Positions 25,445 to 35,650 of a DNA stretch of 64,000 nucleotides are shown here, in pieces. A program made the translations under genes and the position numbers. Below the pieces are notes generated by a model that saw nothing but the letters and a program-made list of their open reading frames with translations, made no database searches and was not told the DNA's origin. This DNA comes from Eubacterium plexicaudatum ASF492 (GTDB lineage Bacteria; Bacillota; Clostridia; Lachnospirales; Lachnospiraceae): assembly GCF_000364225.2 (NCBI RefSeq), contig NZ_AQFT02000001.1, positions 5,328,001-5,392,000 on the forward strand. The letters run 5' to 3'. Position 1 is the first letter of the stretch. Each line of letters opens with the position of its first letter.

Positions 25445-28400
25445 ATGCAGATCTTACACAATATGTCTGCTGTTATGGCCTCTGAACAGCATGGCATAAA
25501 TGCAAGTAATTTTCAGAAGAGCACAAAAAAGCTGGCAAGCGGTTATCAGATCAATACGGCTGCGGATGACCCTGCGCGGCTTAGTATTTCCGAAAAAATG
25601 CGGGCACAGATCCGCGGATTAAACAAAGCGGTAAATAACGCGGAAGAAGGTGCAAGCTATATTCAAGTCGCGGATGGGGCAATGAATGAGATACACAGCA
25701 TGCTGCAGCGAATGCGGGAATTATCCGTGCAGTCATTAAACGATACGAATACGCCGGAGGACCGGATGGCAATGGCGATGGAAATGGATAAGATTCAGGC
25801 GGAAATCGATCGGATTGACACAACGACTTATTACAACAACATGCCGGTATTTCAGGAACATGAACCTTCGTATTATCAGATTGCAGGGAACCGGATATGG
25901 GCGTCGAATCAGCAGCACGCAATTATGGCTCCGGATAACAGCCTGAACATTCATCTGCCGGTTGGAGAATATGTACCGGATACGTATACGATTTCCGTAC
26001 CGGACGGTATTTATACGACACAGGAGCTGATGGATGAGATTGACGATGCATTTGCGCAAATGAACCCTTCGAACCCCGGATTTGTACTGGAATATATGCA
26101 GGACGGACGCTGCAGCCTGAACTTTGAAGGAGCGGATGGGCAGCCGACAAAAATTGATTCGGTAGACGGCAGCCTGGCTTACCTTCTTTATGATTGTTAT
26201 AATGGTTTTTCTTCGACAAGTCTGCTGGGAACGACTGCTTTTGACGGTAACTGGCCGCTTAAAATTACGACCAATCAAAATGATGAAATGCAGTTTAACA
26301 TTGAGCCGGCGGATGGGTCACCGTCAACTACGGTAACTATAAAAATTCCGGCCGGGGAATATAAGAGGGCGGAACTGATTGACCTGCTGAATCAGAAACT
26401 TGCGGCTTATCCGGGTGTGGAAGCAAAAGAATATGGACAAAGCTGTATTCAGATTACAGGAGGATTTGACAGCAGCATCACCGGGTTAAAAGGGAATATG
26501 TTTAAACTGGAGATGGGTACGGAGCATGCATATACTTCGATCTTTTATGATAACATCCGGTATGGCATTTCAAGCGGAACGCCTGCGACTATGACAGGAA
26601 AGGCATATTATAACGCTACTTACACGGAGAAAATTAAAATAGATCATACAAATAACATGCTAAAGTTTGCGTATAACGGAAGCCAAATTACCGTGCAGAT
26701 ACCACCGGGCGAATATATCATAGACAGCGTGTCCAATACAAGTCAGGATAATTTAACTTATGTTCTGAACAACTTATTTCAAAATACGACAGGTGCGGAT
26801 ATTTCCGTTAATGCGTCCTCCATTTACGACAATATTAATGAAATATATGCTACATATAATTATCTGCATCTGACAAGTAAGGCGACAGGTAGTGATTTGA
26901 AGTTTGAGTTTGATAAAACCGGCATTTATGGCAAGACATTTGAAGCCTTATTTGAGACTACAAAGTATGATTTTCAAAAGGATCCGAGTTATATTGCAGG
27001 AAAGATGCAGATTACCGGATCCGCATATCTGACCGGGCAGATTCAGATTCCAAGTGGAACAAATACGTTGTCTCTGGCGATAAATAAAGCAGCGCCGTTT
27101 ACGATAACAATTCCTCCGGGTTCCTATTCAAATCTGTCGGATTTGGTTGCCGAACTGAATAATCAGCTGCCAGCCGCTCAGAAAGGAATGATTGAATTTG
27201 CCGCGGCGAATAATAAACTGGTGATCAAAAGCATATCAAGCGGTATTTCCGATCTTGCGTTTGGTAATACGTCAGGCGCTTATACGCAGCTGTTTACTGG
27301 TCAGACGGAAGTGGCAAAGTATGACGATCAAACCGTATATGGAGAGGAACATTATCCACAGGGAGCGACTGCGCCGGACAAGCAGGATATGGCATCTTAT
27401 ACACTCAAATATGAGATTCCGCAAAGCAGCACGAAGATCAACAATCAAAATAATGTGTTTGCTTTTTATTTAAATGGTTCCTATAAATCCGTGACATTAG
27501 CGGATGGCACCTATTCGAGGCAGGGACTGATTGATGAGCTGAACAGAAACTTTGCAAATAATGGTTATGAGATAAAAGCATCTTTGACGGGAAATCGCCT
27601 GACACTTACGACGACATTAACAGGTATATCACAACGGCTGTCGATTGATGTGGATACGCACCGCAGCAATGCGTGGAAGGCATTTGTCGGAACGGAGTTA
27701 CAGACAACCGGTCCAAGTATGCCGGGATTTTCAAAACTGCACGGAACGCATGAATTTACGAGTATTCAACTGGATCAGACTAATAACCACTTTGCGTTTA
27801 CATTAACGGATGGAACAAGCTGCAATGTGACGCTGCCTCCAAAGGTTTATACGACTCAGGAATTGGCAAAAGTGCTTCAAGATGCGATAGATTTGCAGAT
27901 CGGAGCGGGAAAAATAAAAATATCGAATAATGGTAACAAGCTGAATATGGAAGCAATCGCGTTAAATGGAAATTTTAATGACCCGGATGTGGAAAACAGC
28001 AGTCTATACAATGCGGTGTTTGGAAAAAATGTGAAAGGTACACATACAGGACAGCCAATTAACAGGGTAGGAGATCATGATTATAACGAAGCATTTATTG
28101 TCGGACGCTCCGACGTTACAAGCGGCCCGATCGAAATCGTAAGCGGCGTGAACGACAAATTTATTCTGGATCTTACTTATAAAAGCCGTCCGTCCGATCC
28201 GACAAAAGACTATACCAAACCACTGGAAGTAACTATTCCGGCAAAGACTTATACCGGCAGCGAAATCGCAGATTTGCTGACGAAGGAATTAAATGCACAG
28301 CTGGCAGCAAACAATATTACCGGATTTGTACTGACAGCCGGAATTGGAACGCATAATACCCAGGTTTCAGGAGCGATTGATGATAAAGCATTGCAGATAA

Positions 28401-29248
28401 CGCTTTCGGAAGCTTTGAAACCGGGAAGCAGCACGCAGTATATAGACTCCGCACCAGGTACATACATATTGGAAGGCGTTCGCGGCAGCGCTGCAGGCTC
28501 GATATTTTACAAGACCATCGGAAAGCCCGAAGCTTCCTATGTAACCGGAGCACAGGTTCTTACCGGCGGCGTTATCTTTCCGCCTGACAAACGTACGCTG
28601 ACGTTAAAAACAGACGGTGTAGAGCATAGTTATACATTTCCAAAGGAATTTTACAATGCAGATGAAATCGTAGACTTTTTAAACGATAAATTTGAACATG
28701 GAGATGATAACGGGCAGACAGCCCCGCTTGTTGCATCGCTGGAAAACGGACGGTTGAAAATCAAACATAAAGCGGTTGGCAGTCATACGATCACAGAAAT
28801 CGGCGGCAGTGCGAAGGGAATTGTTTTTTATTGTGAAAACAATCGAAAAAGCCAGGACAGCTTTATGCTGCAGGTTGGCGCTTTGGGCCATCAGGGACTG
28901 GAACTGCCAAGACTGCGTGTCGGTACTGCAGCGTTGAAAATCAATTCCATCACAATTACAAAACCAAAATACGCAGAAAAAGCGCTGCAGCGGCTGGATG
29001 AAGCGATTGATATGCTCAGCGCCAAACGAAGCACTTACGGCGCTTTACACAACCGGATTGAGCATTTGACTGCAAATAACAGAAATACATCTGAAAATGT
29101 TCAGGCCAGTGAGTCCCGCATACGAGACGCGGACATGGCTGCGGAAATGGTAGAATATTTAAAACATAAAATATTAACCCAAGTATCGGATTCTGTCCTT
29201 GCACAGGCGAACCAGCTGCCAAACAGGCTGTTAAATCTGCTGAATTAG
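25445..29248 (+). CDS. Giant flagellin 1 with repeated beta-domains
   Basis: 1267 residues against 270-500 for usual flagellins. Residues 1-140 are a normal flagellin N-domain (MQILHNMSAVMASEQHGIN, LASGYQINTAADDPARLSIS, ADGAMNEIHSMLQRMRELSV); about 1175-1267 are the C-domain (ASESRIRDADMAAEMVEYLK, LAQANQLPNRLLNLLN). Both pack in the filament core. Between them lie about eight copies of a roughly 120-residue beta-rich unit, each with a NNxFxFxxNG-like strand, an IPPGEY/IPAGEY turn, an ELxDxLN helix and an LxI strand; these would stand out on the filament surface. AAAGGGG precedes ATG 25445. Intact reading frame, unlike its paralogue downstream. Confidence 0.93.
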   Translation: MQILHNMSAVMASEQHGINASNFQKSTKKLASGYQINTAADDPARLSISEKMRAQIRGLNKAVNNAEEGASYIQVADGAMNEIHSMLQRMRELSVQSLNDTNTPEDRMAMAMEMDKIQAEIDRIDTTTYYNNMPVFQEHEPSYYQIAGNRIWASNQQHAIMAPDNSLNIHLPVGEYVPDTYTISVPDGIYTTQELMDEIDDAFAQMNPSNPGFVLEYMQDGRCSLNFEGADGQPTKIDSVDGSLAYLLYDCYNGFSSTSLLGTTAFDGNWPLKITTNQNDEMQFNIEPADGSPSTTVTIKIPAGEYKRAELIDLLNQKLAAYPGVEAKEYGQSCIQITGGFDSSITGLKGNMFKLEMGTEHAYTSIFYDNIRYGISSGTPATMTGKAYYNATYTEKIKIDHTNNMLKFAYNGSQITVQIPPGEYIIDSVSNTSQDNLTYVLNNLFQNTTGADISVNASSIYDNINEIYATYNYLHLTSKATGSDLKFEFDKTGIYGKTFEALFETTKYDFQKDPSYIAGKMQITGSAYLTGQIQIPSGTNTLSLAINKAAPFTITIPPGSYSNLSDLVAELNNQLPAAQKGMIEFAAANNKLVIKSISSGISDLAFGNTSGAYTQLFTGQTEVAKYDDQTVYGEEHYPQGATAPDKQDMASYTLKYEIPQSSTKINNQNNVFAFYLNGSYKSVTLADGTYSRQGLIDELNRNFANNGYEIKASLTGNRLTLTTTLTGISQRLSIDVDTHRSNAWKAFVGTELQTTGPSMPGFSKLHGTHEFTSIQLDQTNNHFAFTLTDGTSCNVTLPPKVYTTQELAKVLQDAIDLQIGAGKIKISNNGNKLNMEAIALNGNFNDPDVENSSLYNAVFGKNVKGTHTGQPINRVGDHDYNEAFIVGRSDVTSGPIEIVSGVNDKFILDLTYKSRPSDPTKDYTKPLEVTIPAKTYTGSEIADLLTKELNAQLAANNITGFVLTAGIGTHNTQVSGAIDDKALQITLSEALKPGSSTQYIDSAPGTYILEGVRGSAAGSIFYKTIGKPEASYVTGAQVLTGGVIFPPDKRTLTLKTDGVEHSYTFPKEFYNADEIVDFLNDKFEHGDDNGQTAPLVASLENGRLKIKHKAVGSHTITEIGGSAKGIVFYCENNRKSQDSFMLQVGALGHQGLELPRLRVGTAALKINSITITKPKYAEKALQRLDEAIDMLSAKRSTYGALHNRIEHLTANNRNTSENVQASESRIRDADMAAEMVEYLKHKILTQVSDSVLAQANQLPNRLLNLLN

Positions 29249-29260
29249 TTTTGTAGAAAT

Positions 29261-29333
29261 GAACCACCGCACCTGCATGCACGTAACAGTTCAAATGCAC
29301 AAATTGTTACGCGGCATGCAGGTGCGGTGGTTC
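29261..29333. repeat. Long inverted repeat after flagellin 1
   Basis: A 20-bp perfect GC-rich pair (29261-29280 with 29314-29333; starts GAACCACCGCACCTGCATGC) plus an inner GTAACA/TGTTAC pair (29283-29288, 29305-29310) sit between the convergent flagellin 1 and ferritin-like genes. There is no T-run on either side, so it is a very stable hairpin but not a textbook terminator; transcript-end protection is likely. Confidence 0.8.
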
Positions 29334-29347
29334 CGGCGATGTCAGAA

Positions 29348-29806
29348 TTAAGCCATGCCGTTTACGGTTTTGTATTTATACAGCATTTCCGCATGATTCT
29401 GTTCTTCAATCTGGATATCGGCCAGTAATTTTCGAAGGCTTGGTTCGGAGAATTTGAAAACATTGGAGTTATATTCGGAAGAAACCATCTTTTCGGTGCC
29501 GATACAGTCTGTTGCAAGGAAACAGTCATTTTTCTTGTCTTCGTTATCAGTGAGCGCACTGTACGTTGCCTGTGGACTGTAGTTTTTACCGTCTCTGTCG
29601 TTGCAGTTGCATGTCGGCACATTGCCGGAAAGCACTTTACCAAGAGACTGATAGTGTTCTTTTTCTTCTTTTTCCAGATTTTGGAACAGCTCTTTTAATA
29701 CGGTATCTTTTGCTTCTTTCCCATATCGGTTGTATTTTTCAATGCAGCTTTGTTCCTGGGTCTGTAAATCTTTGATTGCGGTTGTTTCTTTTTCTGTTAA
29801 AATCAT
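29348..29806 (-). CDS. Ferritin-like / spore-coat-type protein
   Basis: 152 residues. Two helical segments resemble the four-helix ferritin-like fold: LQTQEQSCIEKYNRYGKEAK with LFQNLEKEEKEHYQSLGKVL, and a C-terminal LLADIQIEEQNHAEMLYKYK carrying the EExxH pattern. A Cys/Asn-rich loop (TCNCNDRDGKNY) sits between. Similar clostridial proteins are annotated as spore coat CotF-like. GAGGT precedes the ATG. It lies alone on the minus strand between the two flagellin genes. Metal binding is possible; function is not known. Confidence 0.7.
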   Translation of the reverse strand: MILTEKETTAIKDLQTQEQSCIEKYNRYGKEAKDTVLKELFQNLEKEEKEHYQSLGKVLSGNVPTCNCNDRDGKNYSPQATYSALTDNEDKKNDCFLATDCIGTEKMVSSEYNSNVFKFSEPSLRKLLADIQIEEQNHAEMLYKYKTVNGMA

Positions 29807-29908
29807 GTTTTTGTACCTCTTTCTTATTGTGGATTAGGATAACTTTAATACGGAATGTATTATGTGTAAGAAATATTTTTTATGTGTGAAAAAATATTTT
29901 TTTCCATG

Positions 29909-29937
29909 TTTACAAAAGTAATTCCCTATTATATAAT
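29909..29937 (+). promoter_or_regulatory. Promoter of flagellin 2
   Basis: TTTACA (29909-29914), 17 bases, TATAAT (29932-29937), 110 bases before the ATG. Boxes and spacing equal those of flagellin 1. A GACAGTT/AACTGTT stem follows in the leader near 29994. Confidence 0.75.
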
Positions 29938-30046
29938 GAACGGATACGATAAATTACAAATGTATAAGAGAAAATTTGAAAACAGGTTTTTTCGACAGTT
30001 TGCTGAACTGTTTACAAAATCTTCTCACGAAAGGAGACAAACGACC

Positions 30047-33000
30047 ATGCAGATTTTACACAATATGTCCGCTGTTATGGCCGCTGAACAGCATGGCATT
30101 AACACAAGTAATTATCAGAAGAGTACAAAAAAGCTGGGAAGCGGATATCAGATTAATACGGCTGCGGATGGTCCTGCGCAGTTGAGTATTTCTGAAAAAA
30201 TGCGGGCACAGATTCGCGGCTTAAACAAAGCGGTAAATAATGGAGAAGAAGGTGCAAGCTACATTCAGGTTGCGGACGGGGCTATGAATGAGATACATAG
30301 TATGCTGCAGCGAATGCGGGAATTATCCGTACAGGCTTTAAATGATACGAATACACAGGAAGACCGAATGGCAATGGCGACGGAGATGGATAAGATTCAG
30401 GCGGAAATCGACCGGATAGATACGTCGACTTATTACAACAACATGCCGGTATTTCAGGAGCACGAACCGTCTTACTATCAGATTGCCGGGAACCGGGTAT
30501 GGGCTTCAAACCAGCAGCATGCGGTCATGGCGCCGGATAACAGTCTAAACATTCACCTGCCGGCCGGTGAATATGTTCCGGATACTTATACGATTACGGT
30601 GCCGGACGGTATTTATACGACACAGGAACTGATTGATGAAATTGACGATGCGTTTGCACGGATGAGTCCGGCCAATCCCGGATTTGTACTGGAATATATG
30701 CAGGACGGACGCTGCAGCCTGAACTTTGAAGGAGCAAACGGGCAGCCGACGAAAATTGATTCGGTAGACGGGAGCCTTGCTTATCTGATCTATGACTGCT
30801 ATAATGGACTGTCTACGATGAATCTGCTAGGAACGACTGCGTTTGATTCCAGCTGGCCGCTTAAAATTACGAAAGATCAGAATGATGAAATACAGTTTCA
30901 GATCGAGCCAACGGATGGATCACCATCAACAACGGTATCTATGAAAATAAAGCCAGGAGAATATACGCGGGCGGAATTAATTAAACTGCTGAATCAGGAA
31001 CTTGTGAAATATCCTGGTGTGGAAGCAAAAGAGTATGGACAAAGCTGTATTCAGATTACGGGAGGTTATGATAATAATATTACCGGACTGAAAGGGAACA
31101 TGTTTAAGCTGGAACTGGGTACGGAACATGTTTATACGTCTGTGTTTTATGATAATATTCGGTATGGGACGACTATAGGCACGCCTGCGATGACTACCGG
31201 GAAGACGTATTATAATGAAGATTATACGAATAAAATTAAAATAGATCGGTCAAATGATACATTACGATTTAAATATAATGGAAATCAGATTACGGTGAAG
31301 ATACCGGCCGGAGAGTATATTATAGATGATATTTCCAATACAAGCAAAGATAATCTGACGTATTTTTTGAATGAGGAGTTTAAGAAGATAGCCGGGGCAG
31401 ATATTTCTGTTACAGCGCCAAGCGTTTATGATAGCTCAAATGGCACATATGAGTGATATCGTTACTTAGTTATGACAAGTGAAACAACCGGTAAGGATAT
31501 TAAGTTTGAATTTGATACTTCCGGTGTTTACGGCGAGACATTTAAAACTTTGTTTGAGGATACAAATTATGACTTTATCGACAAAGCATATTACGAGCCC
31601 GGGGATATGCAAATTTATGGAAAGGCTGATCTGAGAGGGCAGATTAAAATTCCAAATGGTGCAAATACGTTGTCGCTATCAGTAAAAAAGGAGCTGCATT
31701 TACGATAACGATTCCTCCGCGTACTTATAATTCATTGGCCGATCTGGTTACAGAGCTGAATCAGCAGTTGCCAGCCAGTCAGAAAGGAATGATTGAATTT
31801 ACTGCGTCAGGTAATCGGCTTGTTATACAGGGAATATCGAATAAAATAACGGACTTAGGTTTTGCCAGCACTTCAGGAGCATATACGCAGTTGTTTACCG
31901 GCAGGGAAATAAATGATATGCATCTTACTGCAACCGGAGAAGAACACTATCTTCAGGGGTCAACCGCACCGGATATTAATCAGATGGCATCAGTTACGAT
32001 GAAGGAAGAAATTCCGCTTAGTAGTACTACTATTAATAGTTATAATAATAACCTTCGTTTTGAGTTAAATGGTCAAACGGTTTGGATCTACTTAGATCCT
32101 GGCACTTATTCCAGAGCCGGACTGATTGATGAGTTGAATAAGCAGTTTGCTAAAGGTGGGCATAATGTAAAAGCATCGTTAACCGGTAATCATTTAACGC
32201 TTACGACTACATTGTCCGGTACGTCTCAAAAACTTTCGCTGGATGTAAGAACCAGATATAATGGAGGTGGCTGGGAGGCATTTGTAGGACTGGATCCAAC
32301 ACCGGTAGCGCCTTCAATGCCAGATTATGCGCATTTGCGTGGTGAAAACGAATTTACAAATATTACATTGGATAACACAAATAATAATTTTGAATTTGAA
32401 TTGGATGACGGTACAAAATGTAACGTAACACTGCCGGCAAAAGCGTATACACTTCAGCAGCTTGCTATCGAACTGCAGGTTGTCATAGATTCGCAGATTG
32501 GACGTGGAAAGATAGAAATATCGACGTTAGGTAATGCACTGCAGATGGACGCTATATCTTTAGATGGAAATTTTAAGAATCCGAATATACAAAACAGTAG
32601 TTTTTACAAAAATGTATTTTGTAAAAACACTTCCGGTACACATACGGGCCAGCCAGTTCATCAGGTAGGGGAGCACAGTTATGATGAAGCATTTATCATC
32701 GGACGTTACGATGTTACAAGCGACCCGATTGAAATTGCGAGTGGTGTAAATGACAAATTTATTATTGACCTTACTTATAAAAGCCATCCGTCCGACCCGA
32801 AAAAAGATTATTCCAAACCGCTCGAAGTCACAATACCGCCAGGTACTTATACGGGCAATCAGCTTGCTGCACTGCTTACACCGCAATTAAATGCACAGTT
32901 GGCGGCAAACAATATTACCGGATTTGAGCTGAAAGCTGAAGTTGGCGGACATAATACCGGCGTTGCGGGAGCCATAGATGCCAATGCTTTGCAGATTACA

Positions 33001-33842
33001 CTTTTGGAAGCTACGAAGCCGGGAAGTTCACAGAAATTTGAATCCGCACCTGGTACATACGTGCTGGAAGGTGTACGCGGCAGCGCTGCAAGCTCGATTT
33101 TTATAAGACAAACGGAAAGCCGGAGCCTTCTTATGTAACGGGAGCGCAGAGTCTTACCGGCGGGGTGATTTTTCCGCCTGACAAACGTACACTTACACTA
33201 AAGACAGATGGTGTCTCGCATAGTTATACATTTACCAAGGAATTTTACAATGCGAATGAAGTCGTAGATTTTTTAAACGATAAATTTGAACATGGAGATG
33301 ATAATGGAAAAACGGCGCCGCTTGTAGCGTCGCTGGAAAACGGACGGCTGAAAATAACGCACAAAGTAGTCGGCAGCCATACGATTACGGAAATTGGCGG
33401 CAGCGCCAAAGGTGTTGTTTTTTATTATGAAAACGGACGAAAAGGTCAGGATGGTTTTATGCTGCAGGTCGGCGCTTTGGGCAATCAGGGACTCGAATTG
33501 CCGAGGCTCCGCGTTGGTACGGCTTCACTGAAAATAAACTCCATAACGATTTCCAAGCCGAAATATGCGGAAAAAGCACTGCGCCGCTTAGATGAAGCGA
33601 TTAATATGCTCAGTGAAAGGCGCAGCACTTACGGTGCTTTGCAGAACCGGATAGAGTATTTGAACGCAAACAATCGGAATATTGCGCAAAATGTCCAGGC
33701 CAGTGAATCCAGGATAAGGGATGCGGATATGGCGAAGGAAATGGTAGAACATCTCAAAAACAAGCTTTTAACGCAGGTATCGGAATCGGTGCTTGCACAG
33801 GCAAATCAGGTTCCGAATCGGTTGTTGAATCTGCTGCAATAG
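30047..33842 (+). CDS. Giant flagellin 2, paralogue (two indels and one in-frame stop)
   Basis: Restored length 1265 residues, aligned along its whole length with flagellin 1. N-domain (GSGYQINTAADGPAQLSIS) and C-domain (ASESRIRDADMAKEMVEHLK) are complete. The same eight-unit beta-rich surface region lies between. The N-domain has AADGPAQ where flagellin 1 has AADDPAR. GAAAGGAG precedes ATG 30047; reading further upstream is open but has no flagellin character. One A is missing at 31684-31689, one T at 33098-33102, and TGA at 31454-31456 replaces a codon that is Thr in the paralogue. Error is favoured for the indels; the stop needs checking because a truncated flagellin would not assemble. 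Confidence 0.88.
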
Positions 33843-33858
33843 AGAATCGGACAAAAAG

Positions 33859-33901
33859 GTGTAAAGTCTCATGAAATGATGAAGGCTTTACATCTTTTTT
33901 A
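33859..33901 (+). terminator. Terminator of flagellin 2
   Basis: GGTGTAAAG (33859-33867) pairs with CTTTACATC (33887-33895) and is followed at once by six T, a standard intrinsic terminator 17 bases after the stop codon. Confidence 0.85.
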
Positions 33902-33999
33902 TTTGGTTATGCATTTTTAAAAATTCTGATATATTGGCTTTCCGGAGCGTGTTTGTGTATGAAAAATATGGCAAAATAGAACTGGCAGCGAGTTTGTAA

Positions 34000-34671
<672 letters not shown>

Positions 34672-34676
34672 ATAGA

Positions 34677-34722
34677 AAACACAGAACTATCAAAAAGTGT
34701 ACTTTTTGATAGTTCTGTGTTT
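34677..34722 (+). terminator. Perfect 22-bp hairpin after the invertase gene
   Basis: Arms 34677-34698 and 34701-34722 pair perfectly around the dinucleotide GT. The hairpin contains crossover site 1 and is followed by a broken T-rich run (TTTCTTCC). Half of the stem lies inside the invertible segment, so it can only form in the orientation shown. Confidence 0.6.
34687..34712 (+). other. Crossover site 1 (hix-like, centre GT)
   Basis: 26 bp: half-sites CTATCAAAAAGT and ACTTTTTGATAG around the central dinucleotide GT. The half-site differs from the classical Hin half-site TTATCAAAAACC at only three positions. Confidence 0.7.
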
Positions 34723-34870
34723 CTTCCTAAATTTACCATATTATTTGCGTAGATGCAAGTTTTTTGACGAATTTGAGCAATATAAATGGATATATATGAT
34801 TTTTTGGAAATTTACCGGAATGTTGGGAGAAAACATACGCATTTTTGCTATGAATCAATTATCAAAAAGT
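34701..34870. other. Candidate invertible segment (~170 bp)
   Basis: The DNA between the two oppositely oriented hix-like sites. It holds a promoter candidate (34773-34800) pointing at the secretion locus and one arm of the hairpin at 34677-34722, and no gene. Inversion would point the promoter back at the invertase gene and dissolve the hairpin. Confidence 0.65.
34773..34800 (+). promoter_or_regulatory. Promoter candidate inside the invertible segment
   Basis: TTGAGC (34773-34778), 16 bases, TATGAT (34795-34800), directed towards the gene at 34931. A TTGACG at 34764 is a better -35 word but has no -10 at normal spacing. This is the only plausible promoter I find before the 21-kb locus. Confidence 0.45.
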
Positions 34871-34883
34871 ACACTTTTGATAA
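34859..34883 (-). other. Crossover site 2 (hix-like, centre AC, inverted)
   Basis: TTATCAAAAAGT, central AC, ACTTTTGATAA. Its reverse complement equals site 1 over 24 bp except for one missing base in a homopolymer, so the two sites are in inverted orientation, as required for inversion and not deletion. Confidence 0.7.
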
Positions 34884-34930
34884 ACGATACTAATTTGAAA
34901 CAAAAGAAAAGAAGGCGAGAAAGGAGAAGT

Positions 34931-35650
34931 ATGAGAATGGTATTAAGCATGAGAAAAACAAAATATTTTTTTGCGGTAGCAATAAGCCTGCTTGCAGTTT
35001 TGTTTTTTGGGGTAAACAAGGCAGAGGCGGCTTCCGGACTGGCGCTTTTTAATTTTGAAACTGCGAATGATATGAAAGTTGCAAAAGGCACAAAGATTGA
35101 TCTGGCGGGAGATAAAAATGCGTCTTCCTGGACGTCCGACAATCCAAAAGTTGTAAAAGTTTCCTCAAAAGGGGTAGCAACCGCAGTGAAAACCGGAAAG
35201 GCAGTTGTTTCAGCCAAAATCAACGGGCAGAAAAAAGAATGCACAATAACGGTTGTTAAGGATGTGGTAAAAGGAAGCAGTTATATTAAAAAGATATATA
35301 AAACATGGGAGAATCCGGAAAGTGGTAAAAAGGTCGTAATAAAATCCGGAAATTTAAAAAAGGGATTGGATGACTTTTTATCTTATGTAGAAAGAGAAAA
35401 TGATGATGAGGTTGTCTATAAAAAATGCACAAAGATTATTGCGGTAGAAGAAGACAGTGCAGGAGCAACCGTTTACTTTGAAGCTTTGGGAGTTCTTGAT
35501 GGAAAAGAACAGAAGTTTCCTTGTGTTGCCGTCTTTACAAATGATTATGAACATGAAGAGTATGATTATGCTCTTATGCTTCAGCCGGTGATTTGGATTA
35601 CGGATGACAATCAGCTGCTGTATGGGGCAGGCTGCTTCTGGTATGCGTAA
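34931..35650 (+). CDS. Secreted protein with bacterial Ig-like (BIG2) domain
   Basis: 239 residues. A signal peptide at residues 1-33 (KYFFAVAISLLAVLFFGV, cleavage after AEA) precedes a BIG2 domain of about 75 residues (SSWTSDNPKVVKVSSKGVAT, GKAVVSAKINGQKKECTITV). The remaining 130 residues are unassigned. AAGGAG precedes ATG 34931; the same frame is open back to 34697 but upstream codons fall in the invertible segment and lack gene character. It is the first gene behind the invertible segment, and its stop overlaps the start of the kinase gene (TAATG). Confidence 0.8.
   Translation: MRMVLSMRKTKYFFAVAISLLAVLFFGVNKAEAASGLALFNFETANDMKVAKGTKIDLAGDKNASSWTSDNPKVVKVSSKGVATAVKTGKAVVSAKINGQKKECTITVVKDVVKGSSYIKKIYKTWENPESGKKVVIKSGNLKKGLDDFLSYVERENDDEVVYKKCTKIIAVEEDSAGATVYFEALGVLDGKEQKFPCVAVFTNDYEHEEYDYALMLQPVIWITDDNQLLYGAGCFWYA

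Noticed and set aside
29945-29960. CGATAA near flagellin 2 as a flagellar sigma-factor -10 box
   Set aside because: No TAAA -35 word at the right spacing; the TTTACA-17-TATAAT pair just upstream is much better and is shared with flagellin 1.
31454-31456. TGA as selenocysteine in flagellin 2
   Set aside because: No SECIS-like stem directly follows and the paralogue has Thr there.
34687-34712. Site 1 as nothing but a terminator
   Set aside because: The 24-bp core recurs inverted at 34859-34883 without the outer stem, which a plain terminator would not explain.
34697-34930. Upstream extension of the BIG2 protein frame through the invertible segment
   Set aside because: The frame is open by chance; the signal peptide and AAGGAG place the start at 34931.
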